In this document: piece after piece, positions 7,737-14,806 of the stretch
Layout of the letters: every line of letters starts with the position of its first letter
Position numbering within the stretch: position 1 is the stretch's first letter
From: an uncultured Muribaculaceae bacterium
GTDB taxonomy: Bacteria > Bacteroidota > Bacteroidia > Bacteroidales > Muribaculaceae
DNA: 23,988 bases
Assembly: GCA_910583795.1 (NCBI GenBank)
Contig: CAJTZQ010000058.1
Coordinates: 1 to 23,988 of the forward strand
Direction: 5' to 3'
Translations under genes and position numbers: made by a program
The notes under the pieces: generated by a model
The model's database searches: none
Told to the model about the DNA's origin: nothing
The model's input: only the letters and a program-made list of their open reading frames with translations

Positions 7737-8966
7737 ATGGTATTAAACTGGATTTGGATTGCGTTTTTCGTCATAGCGTTTCTTATGGCGGCAGGACGCA
7801 CGCTGATATATGGCGACCTGGCAGTTTGGAGCGACATAATGAACAGTTCCTTCTCCCAGGCCGCTTTTGCATTTGAAATTTCGTTGGGGCTCACGGGGGT
7901 GTTGACTCTATGGCTCGGCATCATGAAGATCGGAGAGAGGGGAGGTGTGATTGAATTTTTTGGAAGACTGATAAGTCCTTTTTTTTCGCGCCTTTTCCCC
8001 GGTATTCCGAAAGGGCATCCGGCAATGGGTGCTATTTTTATGAACATATCCGCCAATATGCTCGGACTTGACAATGCCGCCACTCCCATGGGGCTCAGGG
8101 CAATGCAGGAAATGCAATCGCTCAATGATAAGAAAGACACAGCAACAGATGCAATGATAATGTTTTTGGTGCTTAATTCTTCAGGATTGTGCCTTATTCC
8201 GATAAGCATAATGATGTATCGTGCTCAAGGGGGTGCGTCAAACCCGACAGATATATTTATCCCGATATTGATAGCCACGGCGATTGCCACTATGGTAGGC
8301 TTGACGGCTTTATGTATTAAACAAAGAATACGGATGGATCTTGTGATATGGAGTTGGCTTTTGGGAATCGGGGCTATTGTGGCATTGGCTGTCTGGTTTT
8401 TCTCGTCACTCCCGGCTGACAGGATGGAATTATATTCCACCTTTGCTGCTAACGTGATTCTTTTCAGTGTCATTATTGCATTTATAGTTGCCGGCATAAG
8501 GAAAAAGATTAACGTCTACGACACTTTTATTGAGGGTGCTAAAGAGGGTTTCAAGACTGCGGCGATGATCATACCATATCTTGTGGCTATACTGGTAGCT
8601 ATAGGGATGTTCAGGGCTTCCGGCGCTCTTGACACTTTTACCGGTTGGGTAGAGGCTGGAGTAAGTGCACTTGGTTTCGATACTCGTTGGGTGGGAGCGT
8701 TGCCAACGATGCTCATGAAGCCGTTAAGTGGAAGCGGGTCTTGCGCGATGATGCTTGATGTGATGAAGGAGAACGGTGCGGATGCTTTTGTGAGCCGGGT
8801 GGCTGCCGCTGTCAGAGGGTCAACTGACACTACTTTCTACATACTTGCCGTCTATTTCGGCAGTGTGGGTGTGATGAAGACTCGATACGCGGCAGGGTAT
8901 GCACTTCTTGCAGATCTCACCGGAGCTGTCGCTGCCGTTGTGGTGGCTTATTTCTTTTTTGGATAA
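7737..8966 (+). CDS. SpmA-SpmB fusion, nucleoside-recognition (Gate) domain membrane protein
   Basis: A 409-residue polytopic inner membrane protein. The N-terminal half (about 1-200) resembles SpmA: NWIWIAFFVIAF at the start, then IMKIGERGG and GHPAMGAIFMNISANMLGLDNAATPMGL. The C-terminal half (about 255-409) resembles SpmB: AKEGFKTAAMIIPYLVAIL, MLMKPLSGSGS and RGSTDTTFYILAVYFGSVGV. In spore formers these are separate proteins affecting spore core dehydration; in Bacteroidetes they commonly occur fused with no known role, perhaps in solute transport. Start ATG 7737 is the first Met and is preceded by the heptamer hairpin. A terminator-like hairpin at 9197-9233 lies downstream, convergent with the SpoIID-domain gene. 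Confidence 0.9.
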   Translation: MVLNWIWIAFFVIAFLMAAGRTLIYGDLAVWSDIMNSSFSQAAFAFEISLGLTGVLTLWLGIMKIGERGGVIEFFGRLISPFFSRLFPGIPKGHPAMGAIFMNISANMLGLDNAATPMGLRAMQEMQSLNDKKDTATDAMIMFLVLNSSGLCLIPISIMMYRAQGGASNPTDIFIPILIATAIATMVGLTALCIKQRIRMDLVIWSWLLGIGAIVALAVWFFSSLPADRMELYSTFAANVILFSVIIAFIVAGIRKKINVYDTFIEGAKEGFKTAAMIIPYLVAILVAIGMFRASGALDTFTGWVEAGVSALGFDTRWVGALPTMLMKPLSGSGSCAMMLDVMKENGADAFVSRVAAAVRGSTDTTFYILAVYFGSVGVMKTRYAAGYALLADLTGAVAAVVVAYFFFG

Positions 8967-9092
8967 GGAAAAGACTTATGCTGAAAAAATATGTTGTTTA
9001 ACCAATTTTTGCAAATTTTGGAGAATAAAACGTCTAAATCGAAATAATTGTTTTCAAAAAATAAATTATTTCAAAAAAAAATAAACCAATTA

Positions 9093-9124
9093 TTTGCACC
9101 AATAAAATAAATAGGTTAACTTAG
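9093..9124 (+). promoter_or_regulatory. Predicted promoter in the spmAB-spoIID intergenic region
   Basis: TTTG (9093-9096), then 20 nt, then TAACTTAG (9117-9124), one mismatch from TAnnTTTG. No convincing protein-coding gene follows on this strand before the hairpin terminator at 9197-9242, so it may drive a small RNA. Confidence 0.5.
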
Positions 9125-9129
9125 CGGTG

Positions 9130-9242
9130 TAGAAAATTTGAAGAAATGGCGGCATCGCCGTCACAACATATCAACGACCTTACATCATGGATAATTATCG
9201 ATGCCGGCACCTGGGAAGGATCCCGGCATCGATTCTTATTTT
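9130..9242 (+). ncRNA. Candidate small RNA of about 110 nt
   Basis: The interval runs from just downstream of the predicted promoter to a strong hairpin with a T-rich tail. It contains a small hairpin GGCG-GCAT-CGCC near 9148-9159 and the terminal hairpin. A 36-codon ORF from ATG 9146 runs through the terminator and is unlikely to be real. I do not recognise a known RNA family. The alternative is that this is only the 3' UTR and terminator of the SpmAB gene. Confidence 0.35.
9197..9242 (+). terminator. Rho-independent terminator, plus strand
   Basis: Perfect 11-bp arms ATCGATGCCGG (9197-9207) and CCGGCATCGAT (9223-9233) enclose a 15-nt loop and are followed by TCTTATTTTA. The tail overlaps the end of the convergent SpoIID-domain gene. 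It would terminate SpmAB or the candidate small RNA. Confidence 0.75.
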
Positions 9243-10561
9243 ATAGAGATTGCTGACAATGTACTGCTTGGATAATAATGACGGAGAATCTCTCTGAAAT
9301 CATACCCTTTTGAAGCCATTATCGCTGCTCCTATCTGGCATAGCCCGACACCGTGTCCCCAGCCTGCTCCTTTTATAACAAAAATATTCTGCAATTCGTT
9401 TTCACATTTTTCTTTTTTTACTATAAATGCTGAGCTGTATAGATGACTACGGCTCAGGATGCGCCTGATTTCAAGTTCTTTCCCTATCGTCATGCTCTTT
9501 TTTGAACCTATGATCCGCAGCTTGATGATTCTTCCCGACACACCACGTTTTAGCGGGATAAGGTCGGTTATGTCTCCAAAATCGATCCCTGACCGCGTCC
9601 TGACGATGTCTGAAAGTTCATCTTGCGAATATTCCACTTTCCACCGATAGAAATCAGTGGTTGTCCGGTCATATCCGTTTAAGGAGTCTTGTAGCAGACG
9701 TCTGTCGGAAGTGTTGCAAAGAGAGGCGGGATAGTTGGTGATCCAATTGGTTGCGTTCTCTTCATCGGTCAGATCCGGTAAATGAGGGGAATGCGGCAAA
9801 TCCCTTCCTTCCGCAAGATATGGATGCGTTTCGTCTCCCCAGCATGAATCAAATCTTTCGAAGGCACCACCGCAGCATTTTGAGAATCTTGTGTCACAAA
9901 TTTTTCCATAGTAAGTGAGAATAAGCCCTGTGGTTTCCGTCACAGCTTTTATGGCATTGCTGTTAGTGATTTTTGTTATGCCTTGATATCGTTGGCAATG
10001 GTCATCGGCACATACATCAAAATCGATGTGTTGCGTGTGGTCATACCATTTTATACACTCTTGCCCGTTTTCAATCATTCCTGTCATTCCCTTATTGGCA
10101 TTTTTATGCATGATTTGCGATATAACCCAACTTCTTGAGATCACGGCATGCGCCTTAAGAAATTCCAACGGGGCGGTGGCTTTCATTTCGCTTGAAACCA
10201 CACTTCTCAAATATTCTTCAACAGGCAGTTCGTTTATGACAATGATAATTTTCCCTTTGCGGATTAGCTTGAGATTCCCCATGAATCGCTGGGCTTCCTG
10301 TTGTTGCCAATGAAAATCTTTCCCTATTGTGACATCAGCTATTTCAAAGTATGAATCTTTAAAAGATTCAGGAGAAAATATAATTTGGTCGGAATTCAAG
10401 TTTTGCATGTTGAAAACATGGACCCCGGATAATATCTCGCCATGAGATGATGTATAAGTCCCATTAAATCTGATTTCCACTTCAGAAGTTTCCATAATCC
10501 CGACACTGACTTCCATAAGCTTATTTATTTTGATGTCATACTCATTTAATACACTCTTCAT
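9236..10561 (-). CDS. SpoIID/LytB domain-containing protein
   Basis: A 441-residue protein. The SpoIID domain is recognisable by INELPVEEYLRSVVSSEM followed by LEFLKAHAVISRSWV (middle of the protein), CADDHCQRYQG, the Cys pair KCCGGAFE, and the C-terminal GWGHGVGLCQIGA (GWGHG at residues 400-404). SpoIID proteins are lytic transglycosylases acting on denuded glycan strands, and LytB is an amidase enhancer. No signal peptide is visible, which is odd for a wall-acting enzyme, so localisation is unclear. The presumed start codon lies inside a 14-bp tandem repeat, so it deserves care, but no better Met is seen. It is downstream of valS on the same strand, separated from it by a terminator. Confidence 0.87.
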   Translation of the reverse strand: MKSVLNEYDIKINKLMEVSVGIMETSEVEIRFNGTYTSSHGEILSGVHVFNMQNLNSDQIIFSPESFKDSYFEIADVTIGKDFHWQQQEAQRFMGNLKLIRKGKIIIVINELPVEEYLRSVVSSEMKATAPLEFLKAHAVISRSWVISQIMHKNANKGMTGMIENGQECIKWYDHTQHIDFDVCADDHCQRYQGITKITNSNAIKAVTETTGLILTYYGKICDTRFSKCCGGAFERFDSCWGDETHPYLAEGRDLPHSPHLPDLTDEENATNWITNYPASLCNTSDRRLLQDSLNGYDRTTTDFYRWKVEYSQDELSDIVRTRSGIDFGDITDLIPLKRGVSGRIIKLRIIGSKKSMTIGKELEIRRILSRSHLYSSAFIVKKEKCENELQNIFVIKGAGWGHGVGLCQIGAAIMASKGYDFREILRHYYPSSTLSAISIK

Positions 10562-10593
10562 CCTTGACTCTTCACCCTTGACTCTTCACCCTT
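10551..10593. repeat. 14-bp (2 x 7) tandem repeat spanning the SpoIID-domain gene start
   Basis: On the minus strand, two copies of GGGTGAAGAGTCAA are followed by GGATGAAGAGT, whose ATG is the presumed start codon. Each 14-mer is two related heptamers. A small AGCGG/CCGCT hairpin (10594-10608) lies next to it. Confidence 0.75.
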
Positions 10594-10623
10594 AGCGGCT
10601 CTGCCGCTTCCCTCTTATCAATT

Positions 10624-10668
10624 ATAAAAAGGCAGAACCGTGAGCGATAGACTCTTCAGTTCAGCCTT
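10624..10668 (-). terminator. Rho-independent terminator downstream of valS
   Basis: On the minus strand AAGGCTGAAC (10659-10668) pairs with GTTCTGCCTT (10629-10638) with one mismatch, and a TTTTTATA tail follows. It lies about 20 bp after the valS stop and probably isolates valS from the SpoIID-domain gene. Confidence 0.65.
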
Positions 10669-10690
10669 GTTTTATTGTTCGATATTTTTG

Positions 10691-13321
10691 TCAAGCTTGT
10701 GAAAGAGCCTGAATGGCGGCTTTCACAGCTGCGATCTTTTCAAGGGCGTCGCTCTCCTTTTTCTTTTCGAGAGCTACCACCTTCTCAGGCGCGTTGGCTA
10801 CAAACTTCTCGTTGGAAAGTTTCTTGCGTACGGATGCAAGGAACTTCTCATGATATTCAAGGTCGGAATTAAGCTTTTTGAGTTCTTCTTCCACGTTGAT
10901 ATTTGAAGCTACTGGAATACTGTATTCGGTAGATGCCACAATAAAAGATGCTGCGGCAGCCGGTTTTTCTTCTACGCTGCGGATACCTGAAAGATTACCC
11001 ATTTTCTCAAGAATGCTGTCGAGGTTTCCGTTGTGTGGACCTTTTACGAGAAGTTCAAGAGAATCTTTCTGAGGAATCTGTTTTTGTTTACGTATTGTTC
11101 TGATGCCGGCTATCACCTCTTTCAGATAATCGAAACGTGCTATCGCTTCCTCATCATAGCTTTCTGCTTTAGGAAGCTGGGCGGTCATGATGCTTTCGCC
11201 GTAGTTGCGGTCAGTGAGATGTTGCCAAAGCTCCTCGGTGATGAAAGGCATGAAAGGATGGAGTAGGCGTAGAAGCGTGTCAAAAAATTGGAGGGTCTTG
11301 TCGAAAGTCTTTCCGTCGATAGGGGAGCCGTAAGTCGGTTTTATGACTTCAAGATACCATGATGAGAACTCATCCCAAAATAGTTTGTAGACAGCCATGA
11401 GGGCTTCCGAAATACGGAACTTGCCCATAAGGTCTTCAACTTCTATCAGGGTGCGGTTCATTTCCGCCTCAAACCATTCGATCCCTTTTGCGGAAGCTTC
11501 CGGCTGTGGCTTCTCATAATCCACTTGCCACCCTTTTACGAGGCGGAACGCATTCCAGATCTTGTTGCAGAAATTTCTGCCTTGCTCACAGAGTGAATCA
11601 TCATACATGATGTCGTGTCCTGCAGGCGCGGCAAGCATGATTCCCATACGCACGCCGTCTGCACCGAATTTATCAATCAATTCAAGAGGATCGGGGGAAT
11701 TGCCGAGAGATTTCGACATTTTTCTTCCTATCTTGTCGCGTACTATTCCGGTGAAATAGACATTGCTGAACGGTTTGTCGTTGCAGAATGCATATCCGGC
11801 TATGATCATGCGGGCAACCCAGAAGAAGATGATGTCCGGTCCGGTCACAAGATCTGTTGTAGGATAGTAATATTTGAAATCTTTATTTTCAGGATCAAGA
11901 ATACCGTTGAAAAGTGAGATTGGCCAAAGCCATGATGAGAACCAGGTGTCAAGACAGTCGGGATCTCTTTTGAGGTCGGAAAGTGTCAGTTCCGGATTCC
12001 CTGTTTTCTCTATTGCTTTCAGAAGGGCTTCTTCCTCAGTCTCCGCCACTACATATCCGCCTGAAGGAAGATACCATGCCGGGATTTGATGTCCCCACCA
12101 AAGCTGACGAGATATACACCAGTCTTTGATATTCGTCATCCAATAGCGATAAGTATTCTTGTATTTCGACGGCACGAACTTTATATAGTCAGATTCCACA
12201 GCTTCAAGAGCCGGAACGGCAAGGTCTTGCATCTTGACGAACCACTGCATTGAAAGCTTAGGCTCGATAACGGCGTCTGTGCGTTCGGAATGCCCCACTT
12301 TGTTGACATAGTCTTCGACTTTTTCTACAAGTCCGGCATTGTCAAGATCTATCATGATCTGTTTGCGCACGTCGAATCTGTCCATGCCGACATACATACC
12401 GCCGGCTTCTGATATTGTGCCGTTGTCGTTGAATATGTCGATAGATTCCAATCCGTATTTGTCGCCAAGCATATAGTCGTTGACATCATGTGCCGGAGTC
12501 ACTTTCAGGCATCCTGTACCGAAATCCATCTCCACATAATCATCCATGATGATTGGCACGGATCTGCCCACCATCGGCACTATCACGCGCTTCCCTTTTA
12601 GCCAGGAATAGCGTTCATCGTTGGGATTGACGCACACTGCGGTGTCGCCGAGGATGGTTTCAGGGCGTGTGGTGGCAACCACGATATATTTCCCTTCTTC
12701 CCCTTCCACCATATATCTCAGGTAGAACAGCTTACTCTGCTCTTCTTTATAAATCACCTCTTCGTCGGAAAGTGCGGTGAGGGCTTTGGGGTCCCAGTTC
12801 ACCATGCGCACTCCACGATAGATGAGTCCGCGGTTGTAAAGGTCGCAGAACACTCGCATCACGCTCTTTGAGCGTATCTCGTCCATGGTGAATGCTGTGC
12901 GTTCCCAGTCGCATGATGCTCCGAGTTTACGAAGCTGACTGAGGATTATGCCGCCGTACTTGTGGGTCCAATCCCAGGCGTGGGTTAAGAACTCTTCGCG
13001 GGTAAGATCAGTTTTCTGGATCCCTTCTTTTGCGAGTTTAGCCACGACTTTTGCCTCGGTGGATATGGCGGCATGATCGGTGCCGGGTACCCACAGCGCG
13101 TTTTTACCTTGCATACGTGCGCGGCGCACGAGAATATCCTGGATAGTATTGTTGAGCATGTGTCCCATGTGCAATACGCCTGTCACGTTTGGCGGCGGGA
13201 TCACTATGCAGAAGGGTTCACGATTGTCGGGTTCGGAGTGAAACAGTCCGTGTTCCATCCAATATGCATACCATTTGTCTTCAACCTCGGCAGGGTTGTA
13301 TTTAGTGGCTAATTCGCTCAT
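10691..13321 (-). CDS. valS: Valine--tRNA ligase
   Basis: A cytosolic class I synthetase charging tRNA-Val, 876 residues, the normal length for the bacterial enzyme. The HIGH motif is HMGH at 51-54 within PPNVTGVLHMGHMLNN, and KMSKS is at 534-538. The editing (CP1) domain lies between roughly 205 and 345 and includes the family segments VATTRPETILGDTAV and GTGCLKVTPAHDVNDY. The tryptophan-rich CISRQLWWGHQIPAW region is near 402-416. The C-terminal coiled coil (about 805-876, rich in Lys, Glu and Leu) is the tRNA-binding arm typical of ValRS. The start ATG lies about 30 nt downstream of a TAATTTTG box. It is a single gene with its own terminator and is divergent from the ECF sigma gene. Confidence 0.98.
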   Translation of the reverse strand: MSELATKYNPAEVEDKWYAYWMEHGLFHSEPDNREPFCIVIPPPNVTGVLHMGHMLNNTIQDILVRRARMQGKNALWVPGTDHAAISTEAKVVAKLAKEGIQKTDLTREEFLTHAWDWTHKYGGIILSQLRKLGASCDWERTAFTMDEIRSKSVMRVFCDLYNRGLIYRGVRMVNWDPKALTALSDEEVIYKEEQSKLFYLRYMVEGEEGKYIVVATTRPETILGDTAVCVNPNDERYSWLKGKRVIVPMVGRSVPIIMDDYVEMDFGTGCLKVTPAHDVNDYMLGDKYGLESIDIFNDNGTISEAGGMYVGMDRFDVRKQIMIDLDNAGLVEKVEDYVNKVGHSERTDAVIEPKLSMQWFVKMQDLAVPALEAVESDYIKFVPSKYKNTYRYWMTNIKDWCISRQLWWGHQIPAWYLPSGGYVVAETEEEALLKAIEKTGNPELTLSDLKRDPDCLDTWFSSWLWPISLFNGILDPENKDFKYYYPTTDLVTGPDIIFFWVARMIIAGYAFCNDKPFSNVYFTGIVRDKIGRKMSKSLGNSPDPLELIDKFGADGVRMGIMLAAPAGHDIMYDDSLCEQGRNFCNKIWNAFRLVKGWQVDYEKPQPEASAKGIEWFEAEMNRTLIEVEDLMGKFRISEALMAVYKLFWDEFSSWYLEVIKPTYGSPIDGKTFDKTLQFFDTLLRLLHPFMPFITEELWQHLTDRNYGESIMTAQLPKAESYDEEAIARFDYLKEVIAGIRTIRKQKQIPQKDSLELLVKGPHNGNLDSILEKMGNLSGIRSVEEKPAAAASFIVASTEYSIPVASNINVEEELKKLNSDLEYHEKFLASVRKKLSNEKFVANAPEKVVALEKKKESDALEKIAAVKAAIQALSQA

Positions 13322-13348
13322 GTTGAGTTTAGATAATTATATTTTTTG

Positions 13349-13356
13349 CAAAATTA
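13349..13356 (-). promoter_or_regulatory. -7 element of the valS promoter
   Basis: On the minus strand TAATTTTG matches TAnnTTTG. A GTTG at 13377-13380, 20 nt upstream, could be a degenerate -33 element. A short GC-rich hairpin around 13418-13435 lies between this promoter and the divergent sigma-factor promoter; its role is unknown. Confidence 0.55.
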
Positions 13357-13473
13357 CAAAATAAAATCAAAATCGCCAACAATGGTTGCGCCTTCAAATT
13401 ACAATCCTTGGTCAGTTCCGGGGCACGATGCCCGGATCATATCCTGTTTAATTTTCGTTTCTTCATACAGGAG

Positions 13474-13504
13474 TTTGCTAAGTTGTTGGTATTTCGTAAT
13501 TTTG
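13474..13504 (+). promoter_or_regulatory. Bacteroidetes promoter of the ECF sigma operon
   Basis: TTTG (13474-13477), 19 nt, then TAATTTTG (13497-13504) matches the primary sigma consensus exactly. This suggests that basal transcription depends on the housekeeping sigma factor rather than only on autoregulation. Confidence 0.75.
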
Positions 13505-13594
13505 CACTGTCAGCATAAACTTTCTACAAAAAATTAGCGGCTAATGAAACTTTCGGAACTAAAACTGCATCTAACGGGGCAAAACAAATTCAAT

Positions 13595-14086
13595 ATGGAA
13601 AGTCCACCAATAAACGAAAGGGATTTTGTCTCGCTTATCAAGGAGCATTCCCGAATCATTAACAAGGTCAGCTACTTTTATGCTACCGACAAAGTGTCGT
13701 TTGATGATCTGCGACAAGAAATATATCTCAATATTTGGTTGGGAATAAATCAGTTCAAAGGTCAAAGTGAAATGTCGACATGGATTTACAGGGTAGCCGT
13801 GAATTCAGCACTTATGGCACTCCGATCTTCAAAAAGACGTATAGAAACGGTGTCGGTTGATTTCGGCATGCTTAATATTTCAACTGATATGGATTATGCT
13901 CAGCGAGATATTATTCAACATCTCCATTCTCTTATCAACAAGCTGGAAGATATTGAGAAAGCGATAATTCTCTTATGGCTCGATGAATATTCATATGACG
14001 AAATGGCTGACACTCTTGGACTTAAACGCAACACCATTGCGACTAAAATTCATCGTATAAAAGACAAACTCTCAAAACAGATATAA
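13595..14086 (+). CDS. ECF-type RNA polymerase sigma factor
   Basis: A group 4 sigma factor of 163 residues that would redirect RNA polymerase to a small regulon. Region 2 is at about 15-78, with VSFDDLRQEIYLNIWLGI and the -10-binding segment STWIYRVAVNSALMALR. Region 4 is at about 105-160, with LEDIEKAIILLWLDEYSYDEMAD and the recognition helix RNTIATKIHRIKDKL. The ATG at 13595 is chosen because ECF proteins usually begin just before region 2; an in-frame ATG at 13544 would add 17 unlikely residues. One base separates it from the next gene, a four-helix membrane protein that is probably its partner. Target promoters cannot be read from this window. Confidence 0.92.
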   Translation: MESPPINERDFVSLIKEHSRIINKVSYFYATDKVSFDDLRQEIYLNIWLGINQFKGQSEMSTWIYRVAVNSALMALRSSKRRIETVSVDFGMLNISTDMDYAQRDIIQHLHSLINKLEDIEKAIILLWLDEYSYDEMADTLGLKRNTIATKIHRIKDKLSKQI

Positions 14087-14087
14087 T

Positions 14088-14639
14088 ATGCAACTCGACG
14101 AACTTAAAAAAAGCATGTCAACACTTGAACAAGTGCTCGCCAAGACAAATACCGAAATAAAAATAAACGTGGCGGTTTCCGAAACGGCACAGACAAAAAT
14201 TCTGAAAAAATTCCGTCAAGGGGCTATCTCCTGCCTGATTCTTGCGGTTGTATTCGCGGCATCGGCTATCGGTGGCATAAATCCGCATTCGTTTCCTATC
14301 GGTCTGAAAATATATCTTGTGGTGTATTTACTGCTTGGTGCAATATGGTATAATATTATGTTTCTTAAACTTCGGCACATCAACGTTGCGGCTTTACCAC
14401 CGGCAAAATTATTCTCCCAGACCGCCAAACTGAGACTGTTTCTCATATATGGTGAAATTGTATTTGGGATTGGCATCGTAATCCTGTTTACACTGCTCTT
14501 CCCGAATGCATGGGCGCACAACCGATTTGGCTTTTGGGCTATGGTTGTTACATTGGTAATAGCTGTCGTGTATGGAATTATTCATATCTTGCCACAGTAT
14601 ATCCGACTGTTCCGCGAACTCAATTCCATAAAAGAATAA
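14088..14639 (+). CDS. Four-helix membrane protein, candidate partner of the ECF sigma factor
   Basis: A 183-residue protein with a short cytosolic N-terminus (MQLDELKKSMSTLEQVLAK, then a charged region to about 45) and four hydrophobic segments at roughly 47-64, 73-92, 116-138 and 147-168. The N-terminus resembles the small proteins encoded directly after ECF sigma genes in many Bacteroidetes, which are often treated as anti-sigma-like. No zinc-binding or canonical anti-sigma domain is seen, so sigma regulation is inferred from one-base spacing and shared transcription. A terminator follows at 14665-14695. Confidence 0.7.
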   Translation: MQLDELKKSMSTLEQVLAKTNTEIKINVAVSETAQTKILKKFRQGAISCLILAVVFAASAIGGINPHSFPIGLKIYLVVYLLLGAIWYNIMFLKLRHINVAALPPAKLFSQTAKLRLFLIYGEIVFGIGIVILFTLLFPNAWAHNRFGFWAMVVTLVIAVVYGIIHILPQYIRLFRELNSIKE

Positions 14640-14664
14640 CACTATATTACCTGACAACTCAAGG

Positions 14665-14695
14665 AAGCCGCTCCTGATCCGGGCGGCTTTTCTTG
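14665..14695 (+). terminator. Rho-independent terminator of the sigma operon
   Basis: AAGCCGC (14665-14671) pairs with GCGGCTT (14683-14689) and is followed by TTCTTGT. It lies 25 bp after the stop codon of the membrane protein gene. Confidence 0.75.
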
Positions 14696-14720
14696 TGCTT
14701 TATTAGTAGTCTTAATCATT

Positions 14721-14806
14721 ATTTCGTCCCTATGATAGGGATCAAAACCGAGATTTAATCCCTCTTACAGGGACTGAAAATGCAATTTCGTCCCTATAAG
14801 AGGGAT
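14721..14806. repeat. 32-bp-period repeat array upstream of and into the ATPase gene
   Basis: Three 22-nt units (14721-14742, 14753-14774, 14785-14806) are separated by 10-nt spacers. Each core has TCCCT and AGGGA arms in inverted orientation around five bases (starts 14727, 14759, 14791); the first core is a perfect 15-bp palindrome. The third unit lies inside the apparent 5' coding end of the ATPase. Two degenerate units at the same 32-bp spacing stand before the decayed copy at 17301. Confidence 0.8.

Noticed and set aside
9146..9256. 36-codon ORF in the spmAB-spoIID gap
   Set aside because: It reads straight through the terminator hairpin into the convergent gene and resembles no known small protein.
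13418..13435. GC-rich hairpin between the divergent valS and sigma promoters
   Set aside because: Short, with a bulge and no T-run; too little to call a regulatory element.
13544..13594. Longer N-terminus for the ECF sigma factor from ATG 13544
   Set aside because: The 17 extra residues lie before the usual start of region 2 and look unlike family members; not excluded by the promoter position.
14721..14806. Short CRISPR array
   Set aside because: Spacers are only 10 nt and similar to one another, units are degenerate, there is no cas gene, and the last unit runs into a coding frame.
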